Below, piece after piece: positions 1 to 6,135 of a stretch of 6,873 nt of DNA. The DNA is taken from positions 1 through 6,873 of the forward strand of contig DJMI01000134.1 of assembly GCA_002435335.1 (NCBI GenBank), in the 5' to 3' direction. The position numbers and the translations under genes were made by a program. Numbering within the stretch: position 1 is the stretch's first letter; every line of letters begins with the position of its first letter. Source of the stretch: Nitrosomonas sp. UBA6494. Its GTDB lineage: Bacteria > Pseudomonadota > Gammaproteobacteria > Burkholderiales > Nitrosomonadaceae. A model generated the notes under the pieces. It ran no database searches and had not been told where the DNA came from. It saw nothing but the letters and a program-made list of their open reading frames with translations.

Positions 1-39
1 ATATGCAAATTGTGCCAATTTGATGATGTAAATTTCAAT

Positions 40-60
40 TTATGAGAGTTATTCTCATAA
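40..60. promoter_or_regulatory. Fur-box-like palindrome
   Basis: A perfect 8-bp inverted repeat, TTATGAGA and TCTCATAA, separated by 5 bp. Its core TGAGAGT-T-ATTCTCA follows the 7-1-7 layout of Fur (ferric uptake regulator) boxes, with the ATTCTCA half-site seen in many proteobacterial Fur sites. The nearest gene to the right runs leftward and ends at 221, so any regulated gene would lie off the left edge, transcribed leftward. I see no convincing sigma-70 promoter beside it. It could also be a simple hairpin. Confidence 0.4.
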
Positions 61-140
61 GAAATAGAAAAACATTATTAACCACAAAATATACTAACTG
101 TTGACGACATTTTTCAGGGACGACTAAGTATATTGCTTAA

Positions 141-191
141 GTAAAAAAATAAAATAGTACATTTGTCCTTTTTTTATAGGACATGTGTACT
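141..191 (-). terminator. Rho-independent terminator of the leftward htrA-MFS unit
   Basis: Read on the minus strand, AGTACACATGTCC (191-179) pairs with GGACAAATGTACT (168-156) at 11 of 13 positions around a 10-nt A-rich loop. It is followed at once by ATTTTATTTTTTTAC, a good U-tract. It lies about 30 nt past the stop codon of the MFS gene. The first arm can also pair with a GGACAT copy at 196-201, giving an alternative hairpin that would exclude the terminator stem. Confidence 0.65.
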
Positions 192-208
192 AAAAATGTC
201 CTGATTTT

Positions 209-237
209 GCTTCCGAACTGCTAAGCAGTTCGGAAGC
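209..237. repeat. Perfect 14-bp inverted repeat spanning the MFS stop codon
   Basis: GCTTCCGAACTGCT (209-222) and AGCAGTTCGGAAGC (224-237) are exact reverse complements around one base. As RNA this folds into a 13-bp stem with a 3-nt loop. On the minus strand the last five sense codons and the TAG stop (223-221) of the MFS gene lie inside the stem and loop. Neither side has a clear U-tract, so this is probably a 3'-end-protecting or pause hairpin in front of the U-tract terminator at 141-191. Confidence 0.7.
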
Positions 238-1873
238 GTGTGTGTTTGACAATCAAAATCGTGATCAGTGGTAAAACAAAGCCGATTAGCGTGACTGTTA
301 TCAGTAGATCTCCTAATTCGCTGTAATCGGCTGGTGTTGTGATCAATCCCGTTGCGGTATCTTTGACTTCGCGCTTGACTTCGTATATTTGATTGAGATA
401 TTTGGTGCCCAGTTGAGAGGCTGATAGCGCGAGGTTCGTGAACGAAGCCATCACGGCAAAAAAAGTCGCTTTGAGCTTTTCCGGTGCTGAATTGGCGATC
501 CAGGCCAGCATCGGTATCATGGCAATTTGTCCGAGCGGCGATTCCAGCGCGGTATCAATCAGCGCGATAAAACGCGCATCGACAACACCACCGGTTATTG
601 TGGCAGTCCATTGGTGCAGGCCGAAATACATGCCGATAATCGGTAACGATAAGCAAGTGCCTGCTATTGTCAGGAAAACAATAACATATGCAATCGAGCG
701 TTCCGCCATGAAGCGGCGGAAAATAAACATGCCGAACAGCGTCAATACCGCACCGACCAGCGACAACACGGCGAGGAATTGCTGATCGAAATTCAGTTCG
801 TCGATCATCCACCAGGTAGCTCCTGCACCGGGTGTCGGAATGGCGCGGAAAACAAAAATCATGATAGCGGTGCCGACCAATACATTGCGTGCTTCCGGCT
901 CTAGTTCTCCGGTCAGTTGCCACATCAAGAAAATGATGATCGTCATGGACACGATGAATACAATTTCTTCGCCGCCGGAGATGCCGCTGATGCCGATGCC
1001 GAGCGACATCGCGGTGAAAGCCAGACCGCCGCCGAGTATCCACCAATTGATTGCCGGTGTTTCAGCGTGCATGCCTAGCAGTTTTTCGACGTGTTCCCGG
1101 CTATGGCCTTGGGCGAGAAAGCGCTTTCGTTGTTGCCGTTGCAACCAGGCGGCGAATATTACGCCACAAACCGAGATGAAAGGAATGATCAATGCCAATT
1201 GATAAACTAATAAATATACCGCTTCTTTTTCCGCCTCCGGCAATGAGCCGGTGTCGCGCAATAAGAACACATTGGCGACAGAAACCAGCACACCGCCGCC
1301 AATGATGGCAACGCGCCCCAAGGTTTGCATCGTGACGTGCATGAGTTTGCGTTTTTCCGGTTCCAATTTCTGACCGTTTTCGTCGACGCGCGGAACCGCT
1401 TCGACGGTCATTGCGTCGGCAACTACATCTTGCAGTACATAACCGATCGGAGCCAGCAGCGCCGACACGATATACCAGGTTTCAATCGGCGCCAGTTCGG
1501 CCATTGCTTCGGTGTGACCCAACAATCCGATCATGATCAATAGGCTCAGCATGATCAGGCTTGCACCTAAATAAACCAGCAATCCCTTCCAACGCCAAAT
1601 CAAATCAACTAGATGTCCCAAAGGCATTTTGATCGCCCACGGCAGCATCATCCAGAAGCCCAACATGGCTAGAAATTCAGCGGATAGCCCAAGTTTTTCT
1701 TTGACGTAGAACGTACCCACGATACCGGTGAGTCCTGAAATTCCTGCTGCAACATAAACCATTAGCGGAGGTAGGTATGACAGGCGCATTTCCCGCCCCA
1801 GCGCGAGGATATTGGCACTGAACCACTGCGCGATCACACTCCGAAGTCCGTTGCCGAGTAACAAATTTTTCAT
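221..1873 (-). CDS. MFS transporter, BT1/AmpG-like
   Basis: A 550-residue polytopic inner-membrane protein with about 12-14 hydrophobic segments (roughly 33-55, 65-87, 97-118, 132-152, 184-204, 220-244, 277-297, 303-345, 363-385, 393-412, 467-485, 523-543). The N-terminal motif region (LPPLMVYVAAGISGL, then FYVKEKLGLSA and PWAIKMPLGHLVD) and the QDVVADAMTVE segment at 148-158 recall the folate-biopterin transporter (BT1) branch of the major facilitator superfamily, which is related to AmpG muropeptide permeases. The C-terminal part, APEKLKATFFAVMASFTNL (463-481), also fits BT1. The substrate cannot be read from sequence. The ATG at 1873 has no clear Shine-Dalgarno sequence. It begins 34 nt after the stop of the upstream protease gene, so the two are probably co-transcribed and translation may depend on that coupling. 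The gene ends inside a strong hairpin. Confidence 0.8.
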   Translation of the reverse strand: MKNLLLGNGLRSVIAQWFSANILALGREMRLSYLPPLMVYVAAGISGLTGIVGTFYVKEKLGLSAEFLAMLGFWMMLPWAIKMPLGHLVDLIWRWKGLLVYLGASLIMLSLLIMIGLLGHTEAMAELAPIETWYIVSALLAPIGYVLQDVVADAMTVEAVPRVDENGQKLEPEKRKLMHVTMQTLGRVAIIGGGVLVSVANVFLLRDTGSLPEAEKEAVYLLVYQLALIIPFISVCGVIFAAWLQRQQRKRFLAQGHSREHVEKLLGMHAETPAINWWILGGGLAFTAMSLGIGISGISGGEEIVFIVSMTIIIFLMWQLTGELEPEARNVLVGTAIMIFVFRAIPTPGAGATWWMIDELNFDQQFLAVLSLVGAVLTLFGMFIFRRFMAERSIAYVIVFLTIAGTCLSLPIIGMYFGLHQWTATITGGVVDARFIALIDTALESPLGQIAMIPMLAWIANSAPEKLKATFFAVMASFTNLALSASQLGTKYLNQIYEVKREVKDTATGLITTPADYSELGDLLITVTLIGFVLPLITILIVKHTRFRTA

Positions 1874-1907
1874 GGTTTATCGTTAAAAATAATGATTGTG
1901 TGTTGAA

Positions 1908-3050
1908 TTAGCGTTGTCTTGGTCGTACACCGACTTTCACCGGGAACGATTTTTCCTGTTTGCTGCGAACCACGGTGACGGTTACGGTATCGCCGGGTGA
2001 TAAGGCGGCGACTAAATTCAGTGTTTCCGAGGAATTTTTTAGCGGCTTACCTTCAATGGCGATCAAGATGTCACCTGGTTTGATGCCGGCTTTGTCTGCG
2101 GGGCCGTCTTTCAGAATGCTGGCTATCAATGCACCGGATAAGTTTTCGAAGCCGAATGATTCGGCAAGTTCTTCGGTTAAATCTTGCATACTGACACCTA
2201 GCCATCCGCGAATGACGCTGCCGGATTGGATGATTTTTTCCATGATTTGGCTGGTGACATGGATGGGAATGGCAAAGCCGATGCCGAGTGATCCGCCGCT
2301 ACGCGAGTAGATGGCTGTGTTGATGCCAATCAAATTGCCGGAAGTATCGACCAGTGCGCCGCCGGAATTGCCCGGATTAACTGCTGCATCGGTTTGAATG
2401 AAATCTTCAAATGTATTGATTCCAACCCCACTTCGACTGAGGGCACTGACTATTCCCATAGTGACGCTTTGACCGACGCCAAAGGGATTTCCCAATGCCA
2501 GTACCACGTCACCTACTTTAACGTGCTGCGATTGACCGAATACCATTGCAGGTACGTTCTTTAGATTAATTTTTAGGACGGCCAAGTCGGTTTCGGGATC
2601 AGACCCGATCAGTTTTGCCTTGGCTTTTCTGCCGTCAATCAATGCCACTTCAACTTCGTCGGCAGTCTCGATAACATGATGATTGGTCAGGATATAGCCG
2701 CTGGGACTGACAATGACGCCGGAGCCTAAGCTAAAAGTTCGCTTTGGCTTGGATTCGAACTGGTCGCCAAAAAAACGACGAAATGTAGGATCATTCAGTA
2801 ATGGTGGGGCTAATTCCTTGATTTCTTTGCTGGTGAATATGTTAACAACCGATGGCATGGCAATTTCCGCCGCTTTGGCAAAACTATCCGGTCTATCAGC
2901 GATTACGGGAGGTGCAACCTCAGTGATGGTGACAACTTCGCCGCGTGGTCGCCATGACAACAAATCGGGACGTAGTGTGGATACAACGAAAAAAATAGCC
3001 AGTAAAACAGTTGCTGTTTGTGCAAAAAACAACCAGAGTCTGTAGATCAA
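1908..3050 (-). CDS. HtrA-family (S1C) periplasmic serine protease, single PDZ, membrane-anchored
   Basis: A 380-residue DegS/AlgW-size protein. Residues 5-23 form one N-terminal membrane anchor. The trypsin-like domain follows with the full catalytic triad: His125 in TNHHV, Asp155 in TDLAVLKI and Ser229 in NPGNSGGAL. One PDZ domain covers about 282-375, starting at RGWLGVSM. HtrA proteases degrade or sense misfolded envelope proteins; one PDZ plus an anchor is the DegS/AlgW layout, while DegP/MucD have two PDZ domains. I chose the TTG start at 3050: GGAG lies 9 nt upstream, and the protein then begins just before the membrane segment. The open frame extends to an ATG at 3197, but that would run 73 bp into the divergent nif3-like gene and swallow the promoter. 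Whether it takes part in sigma-E activation cannot be judged here; no rseA-like partner is visible. Confidence 0.9.
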   Translation of the reverse strand: MIYRLWLFFAQTATVLLAIFFVVSTLRPDLLSWRPRGEVVTITEVAPPVIADRPDSFAKAAEIAMPSVVNIFTSKEIKELAPPLLNDPTFRRFFGDQFESKPKRTFSLGSGVIVSPSGYILTNHHVIETADEVEVALIDGRKAKAKLIGSDPETDLAVLKINLKNVPAMVFGQSQHVKVGDVVLALGNPFGVGQSVTMGIVSALSRSGVGINTFEDFIQTDAAVNPGNSGGALVDTSGNLIGINTAIYSRSGGSLGIGFAIPIHVTSQIMEKIIQSGSVIRGWLGVSMQDLTEELAESFGFENLSGALIASILKDGPADKAGIKPGDILIAIEGKPLKNSSETLNLVAALSPGDTVTVTVVRSKQEKSFPVKVGVRPRQR

Positions 3051-3084
3051 GGTGTGATACTCCAAAAATATCGTTTCGGCAGCG

Positions 3085-3113
3085 ATTGTAGGCAGTGTAG
3101 TATATGCCGCCAA
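3085..3113 (-). promoter_or_regulatory. Sigma-70 promoter for the htrA-MFS unit
   Basis: On the minus strand, TTGGCG (3113-3108) and TACAAT (3090-3085) are separated by exactly 17 bp, matching the consensus at 4 and 5 of 6 positions. Transcription would begin near 3078, giving a 5' leader of about 28 nt with the GGAG ribosome site before the TTG start. The -35 element overlaps the ribosome-binding site of the divergent nif3-like gene. Confidence 0.6.
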
Positions 3114-3124
3114 GGAGAATACCA

Positions 3125-3871
3125 ATGCATCGAGATGAACTTGAAAATCACCTGAATCAATTGCTGGATATATCCCGTTTCCATGATTATTGCCCAAATG
3201 GACTGCAAGTGGAAGGGCGCGATCAAATTCGATCGATTGTCAGTGGTGTGACTGCATCGCTGGATTTGTTGCAGGCGGCTGTGGCCGCGGATGCCGATGC
3301 TATTTTGGTGCATCACGGTTATTTCTGGCGCGGTGAGGATTTGCGCATAACGGGAATAAAAAGCCGTCGTATTGCTTTGTTGTTGAATCACCGGATCAAT
3401 TTGTATGCTTATCACTTACCGTTGGATTCGCATCCGCAATTCGGCAATAACGTATTGTTGGGAAAGAAATTGGGATTTATTGAAACCGGACGATTCGGCG
3501 GACAGGATATTATGGTGCGCGGAGAGCTTCCTGAAGCCATGACTCTGGATGCATTGAGGGAAAAAATTACGCAAACGCTATTGCGCCGTCCTTTGATGAT
3601 CGGTGATCCGGATAAAACTATTCGGACGATTGCGTGGTGTACCGGTGGGGCGCAAAATTATTTCGATGCTGCAATTGCACAGGGGGTCGATGTTTATATA
3701 ACTGGCGAAGCTTCCGAGCATAATGTTCATGCAGCACGAGAATCCGGTGTCGGATTTATTGCTGCCGGGCATCATGCGACTGAGCGTTACGGCGTGCAAG
3801 CGCTGGGTGATTATATTGCGCAACAATATGGCATTCGGCATCAATTCGTCGATATCGATAATCCCGTGTAA
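3125..3871 (+). CDS. Nif3/YbgI-family dinuclear metal-centre protein
   Basis: A 248-residue protein, about the length of E. coli YbgI. It carries the family hallmarks: NGLQVEG at 25-31, VHHGYFWRGE at 62-71 (metal-ligand histidines 63-64), HLPLDSHP at 97-104 with Asp101, and AGHHATERYGV at 214-224 (His216-217 and Glu220). Family members form hexameric rings with a two-metal site on the inside. The role is not firmly established; links to GTP cyclohydrolase I-like folds and to nucleic acid or cell-wall stress have been suggested. The start at 3125 is preferred over the in-frame ATG at 3104 because AAGGAG (3112-3117) sits 7 nt before it. It is divergent from the HtrA gene and cytoplasmic, with no signal peptide. 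I see no strong promoter of its own; TAGTAT at 3098-3103 is a weak -10 candidate. Confidence 0.92.
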   Translation: MHRDELENHLNQLLDISRFHDYCPNGLQVEGRDQIRSIVSGVTASLDLLQAAVAADADAILVHHGYFWRGEDLRITGIKSRRIALLLNHRINLYAYHLPLDSHPQFGNNVLLGKKLGFIETGRFGGQDIMVRGELPEAMTLDALREKITQTLLRRPLMIGDPDKTIRTIAWCTGGAQNYFDAAIAQGVDVYITGEASEHNVHAARESGVGFIAAGHHATERYGVQALGDYIAQQYGIRHQFVDIDNPV

Positions 3872-3903
3872 TGAGGATGCTATGCCGGAAAAATTATTTA
3901 ACG

Positions 3904-4017
3904 TTATTTATCTTGGTTTTTGTCGTTTTTCTTTTTCTTGCCGGAAAACATGGTCCACCAGATAATAAAAAGAAATAGACTCAATGCCACTGCTGCTTCG
4001 ACTATAAGTAACCACAT
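3904..4017 (-). CDS. Small single-pass membrane protein, 37 aa, unknown function
   Basis: I do not recognise a named family. The open frame codes for 37 residues: a short start (MWLL), one hydrophobic helix from about 2 to 24 (IVEAAVALSLFLFIIWWTM) with Glu7 near its N-terminus and a WW pair at 20-21, then a charged tail (SGKKKKNDKNQDK). The positive tail should lie in the cytoplasm, with the N-terminus outside. Size and layout resemble small respiratory-complex or envelope accessory subunits such as CcoQ-type proteins, but that is only analogy. It converges with the nif3-like gene (32-bp gap) and diverges from mltA (53-bp gap). Ribosome-site support is weak: AGGA lies about 14 nt before the ATG. 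The hydropathy pattern and neat fit between neighbours make it more likely real than chance. Confidence 0.55.
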   Translation of the reverse strand: MWLLIVEAAVALSLFLFIIWWTMFSGKKKKNDKNQDK

Positions 4018-4070
4018 AATTTGATCTGTTATCCTGTTAGTAATTAAGTCGCTACTTTAATCAAAAACGC

Positions 4071-5255
4071 ATGAAAAACCAATCCAGTTTTGCGGCCATA
4101 GTTATTTCGCTTATACTTTCCGCTTGTGCTTCAACGACGATCAGTCCCGTAGTGCCACCGTCAAGCCAATCGGCGGGAGGGGGCGTTGTTCCGTCGCCGC
4201 CACCTGAGCAGCCACTGACGAAGTCGATCCATAAACGCGTGCAATGGTCTGAGGTGAAGGGGTGGTCTGGGGACGATTTAGTGCCCGCTTGGCAGGCATT
4301 TTTGAATAGCTGTATAGCTTTGAGCAAGCGAACAACTTGGAATGCAGTTTGCCGTTCGGCGTCGGCGCTGCAAAGTCCAAATAGCGCCATAATAAAAAAA
4401 TTCTTCGAATCACAATTTGTACCGTATCAAGTCATCAATACCGATAACACTACTGAAGGATTGATTACCGGTTATTACGAACCGCTGCTGCGTGGAAGTC
4501 GTAAACCGTCCAGTCGCTATCGCTATCCTATTTATGCTGCTCCTGACGAACTGTTAACAATTGAATTGGGGGCTGCTTATCCGGAGCTTAAAGGAATAAA
4601 TTTGCGAGGACGTCTGAATGGACGCAAAGTGATTCCTTATTATACTCGCGCAGAAATCATGAATAATCCGAAGCTTCTGAACGGTTATGAGTTGCTGTGG
4701 GTGGAAGATGAGGTTGAGTTGTTTTTCTTGCATGTACAAGGTTCCGGTAGGATCGTACTTGATGATGGGGAAACGATGAGAATCGGTTTTGCCGATCAAA
4801 ACGGCTATCCGTATAATTCGATCGGCAGGATTTTGGTTCAGCGCGGCGATTTACCTTTGGAAAAGGCTTCGATGCAAGGTATCAAGCAGTGGGGGCAGCA
4901 GAATCCCGGCAAATTACCCGAATTGTTGCAACAGAATGCACGCTATGTGTTCTTTCGCGAATTGCCGTCGGGACTGACAGGGCCAATCGGTGCGCTTGGA
5001 GTCCCACTGACTGCGGGTCGCAGCATTGCTATCGATCCGCAATCAATACCGCAAGGCGCTCCTGTTTTTTTGGCGACAACATGGCCTAATACCGATAAGC
5101 CGTTAAATCGATTAATGGTGGCACAAGATGTGGGTAGTGCTATCAAGGGTGGAATACGTGCCGATTTTTTTTGGGGATTTGGGCATGAAGCCGGGGTTCA
5201 GGCTGGAAAAATGAAGCAATCGGGAAAAATGTGGGTGTTATTGCCTAAAAATTAG
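4071..5255 (+). CDS. mltA: Membrane-bound lytic murein transglycosylase A
   Basis: A 394-residue outer-membrane lipoprotein. The signal peptide ends in lipobox LSAC, so Cys19 would be lipidated after cleavage; a Pro/Ser/Gly-rich linker (about 22-50) follows. The MltA barrel domain contains TGYYEPLLRGSR (133-144), PYYTRAEI (189-196) and the HVQGSGR segment (221-227). The C-terminal 3D domain (about 305-392) holds the three conserved aspartates: Asp322 (AIDP), Asp353 (VAQDVG) and Asp365 (RADFFWG). The Asp of the AQD motif matches the catalytic acid known in E. coli MltA. The enzyme cleaves MurNAc-GlcNAc bonds in peptidoglycan to give 1,6-anhydromuropeptides. The ATG at 4071 has no clear Shine-Dalgarno sequence and no alternative ATG before the upstream in-frame stop at 4041. 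TTTAAT at 4056-4061 could be a -10 box placing the transcript start almost at the ATG, but it lacks a convincing -35. Confidence 0.95.
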   Translation: MKNQSSFAAIVISLILSACASTTISPVVPPSSQSAGGGVVPSPPPEQPLTKSIHKRVQWSEVKGWSGDDLVPAWQAFLNSCIALSKRTTWNAVCRSASALQSPNSAIIKKFFESQFVPYQVINTDNTTEGLITGYYEPLLRGSRKPSSRYRYPIYAAPDELLTIELGAAYPELKGINLRGRLNGRKVIPYYTRAEIMNNPKLLNGYELLWVEDEVELFFLHVQGSGRIVLDDGETMRIGFADQNGYPYNSIGRILVQRGDLPLEKASMQGIKQWGQQNPGKLPELLQQNARYVFFRELPSGLTGPIGALGVPLTAGRSIAIDPQSIPQGAPVFLATTWPNTDKPLNRLMVAQDVGSAIKGGIRADFFWGFGHEAGVQAGKMKQSGKMWVLLPKN

Positions 5256-5307
5256 ATTGCATGTTAGGGGTCTCTGAATGCGTTTATTAGCGTAAAATGC
5301 TCAGATT

Positions 5308-5380
5308 GCCCTGGTAGCTCAGTGGATAGAGCAACCCCCTCCTAAGGGGTAGGTCGCACGTTCGATTCGTGTTCAGGGCG
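5308..5380 (+). tRNA. tRNA-Arg, anticodon CCT
   Basis: A complete cloverleaf. Acceptor GCCCTGG (5308-5314) pairs with TCAGGGC (5373-5379) with one G-U pair. The D stem is GCTC/GAGC; the anticodon stem ACCCC/GGGGT encloses CTCCTAA, with anticodon CCT at 5341-5343. The T stem is GCACG/CGTGT around loop TTCGATT. The discriminator is G5380, and the 3' CCA is not encoded (CAA follows). It reads AGG codons. A probable -10 box, TAAAAT, lies at 5293-5298 without a good -35. tRNA-Arg genes are common insertion targets for tyrosine-recombinase elements, and accessory DNA begins directly downstream here. Confidence 0.95.
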
Positions 5381-5427
5381 CAATAAAATCAATTAGTTAT
5401 GAATGATTAAAGCCAAAATATTGTTTT

Positions 5428-5448
5428 CTGGGTTACACTGGGGTTACA
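5428..5448. repeat. Abutting tandem repeat, possible integrase arm site
   Basis: CTGGGTTACA (5428-5437) is followed without a gap by CTGGGGTTACA (5438-5448), the same unit with one extra G. It begins 48 bp past the tRNA-Arg 3' end. Short G-rich direct repeats close to a tRNA attachment site resemble arm-type binding sites of P4-like tyrosine integrases; this is inference, as no integrase is in the window. The second repeat also lies just upstream of a possible -10 box (TAAAAT, 5457-5462) for the next small gene. Confidence 0.4.
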
Positions 5449-5479
5449 ACATAACTTAAAATTTTATTGAGGAAAAAAC

Positions 5480-5769
5480 ATGCAAGAGATTCAAATCAAC
5501 GCATCTGCAAAAACCGAAAGCTCGTCAGATAACCTGAAAAAAAAACGATTTCTTTTACATTCTCTGATCTATACAAAATCGAATCACTTTTTCACGGAAT
5601 CAGCTTAATTTGTGGTCAGGCGACCGATGGCATTACTGATATGACTGATATTAACAAGGCTTTCGAATCAATTTTTGCGATAGCCAGCGAAGGCGCAGAA
5701 TTTAGTCTAGCAGTGGCCAGCAGGTTAGATCGTGCAGAAATGGCAAGCCGTGGCATTAAAGAAGCATAG
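5480..5769 (+). CDS. Small unknown gene interrupted by a frame slip at A9
   Basis: Translation from the ATG at 5480, with GAGG placed 7 nt upstream, gives only 43 residues before a TAA at 5609-5611. At a run of nine A (5537-5545) the protein-like frame moves to -1, beginning ACG at 5545, and runs open to TAG at 5767-5769. A -1 slip, or one extra A, would give a coherent 96-residue acidic protein: a polar start (MQEIQINASAKTESSSDNL), then SFTFSDLYKIESLFHGISL and an Ala-rich helical C-terminus (ASEGAEFSLAVASRLDRAEM). The A tract carries the slippery heptamer A_AAA_AAA in the right phase. It may be a programmed frameshift, transcript slippage, a decayed gene, or a homopolymer sequencing error. 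The -1 frame has no ATG before 5641 and is closed upstream by TAA at 5530. I do not recognise the family. It is the first gene right of the tRNA. Confidence 0.5.
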
Positions 5770-5789
5770 ATAGCGCTGCTTTTCGCTAA

Positions 5790-5814
5790 TAAACCCGGTA
5801 ACGCTACCGGTTTA
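5790..5814. terminator. Hairpin terminator between convergent units
   Basis: AAACCCGGTA pairs with TACCGGTTT around ACGC, with one bulged C, flanked by A-rich sequence on the left and TTTATCATTT on the right. It lies 21 bp past the stop of the slip gene and abuts the stop of the leftward remnant, so it can serve both strands. Its core is nearly identical to the palindrome at 6053-6068. Confidence 0.5.
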
Positions 5815-6090
5815 TCATTTGTGCAGCGTCGTGCCATTGAGGATTGAATCAATCTTTTCGATAGGTGATTCTGCGCCTTGTTCGATTACTTGCTTGGCTT
5901 GGCGGTACGTTTCAGGATTACCAAATCCGGCTTTTTGTGCTGCTATCTCTGCGGTTTCTGCGGAAGCCTTATCTTTACTTAGCAATTGCGCAGCCATGTG
6001 TTGCGTCTTTTCGCTTGCTCCAGATTGCGCGATTCTATCCGCTATGGTGTCACCGGTAACGTTACCGGTGATCTTGCCAAATGTGCATAC
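5815..6090 (-). pseudogene. Start-less remnant, ParB/partition-like helical protein
   Basis: An open leftward frame of 91 codons ends at TGA (5817-5815). Its residues look like real protein: GKITGNVTGDTIADRIAQSG, then an Ala/Lys/Glu-rich helical stretch and AGFGNPETYRQAKQVIEQGAE. The GFGN-x-x-TYRQAK-x-VIEQG stretch recalls the helical DNA-binding or linker part of ParB-like proteins on plasmids and phages; this rests on memory of the pattern, not a search. No ATG, GTG or TTG lies in frame at the left end of the homology-like part; the first codon listed is GTA at 6090. Further upstream the frame only runs antisense to brnT. An internal ATG at 5997 would give about 60 residues but lacks a ribosome site. 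It is therefore most likely a 5'-truncated relic of a mobile element. Confidence 0.45.
6050..6071. repeat. Perfect 22-bp palindrome
   Basis: TCACCGGTAAC (6050-6060) is followed directly by its exact reverse complement (6061-6071). It encodes the ITGNVTGD stretch of the leftward remnant. Its central 16 bp match the terminator core at 5795-5810 at 15 of 16 positions. It lies about 30 bp upstream of the brnT promoter. Confidence 0.75.
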
Positions 6091-6099
6091 AGAAATTAT

Positions 6100-6128
6100 T
6101 TGATAAAGATTATTCTTGTACGTACAAT
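6100..6128 (+). promoter_or_regulatory. brnT: Sigma-70 promoter of brnTA
   Basis: TTGATA (6100-6105) and TACAAT (6123-6128) are 17 bp apart, each matching the consensus at 5 of 6 positions. The transcript would start about 6134-6136, at or within two bases of the brnT ATG. The -10 box lies inside the palindrome at 6112-6131, so a repressor bound there would block polymerase. Confidence 0.7.
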
Positions 6129-6131
6129 AAT
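6112..6131. promoter_or_regulatory. Operator-like palindrome of brnTA
   Basis: A 20-bp inverted repeat with 9 of 10 arm positions matching, centred on the perfect 12-bp core TTGTACGTACAA (6116-6127). It covers the -10 box and ends 4 bp before the brnT ATG. BrnA antitoxins are DNA-binding proteins that autorepress their operon together with BrnT, so this is the natural binding site; the assignment is by position and symmetry. Confidence 0.6.
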
Positions 6132-6135
6132 TTAC

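Noticed and set aside
1..20. Leftward sigma-54 promoter (TGGCAC ... TTGC)
   Set aside because: The GG and GC elements are 8 bp apart rather than the required 10.
101..130. Rightward promoter starting with TTGACG
   Set aside because: No acceptable -10 box lies at 16-18 bp, and no rightward gene follows.
3051..3197. Longer N-terminus for the HtrA protein from ATG 3197
   Set aside because: It would overlap the divergent nif3-like gene and the predicted promoter, and the added residues do not resemble an HtrA leader.
3882..3965. Rightward 27-residue frame with GAGG upstream, just after the nif3-like gene
   Set aside because: It is antisense to the 37-residue membrane protein frame, which has a far more protein-like pattern; the rightward product has no recognisable feature.
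5616..5852. Leftward 78-residue frame
   Set aside because: It is antisense to the slip gene and crosses the terminator hairpin; its composition shows no protein features.
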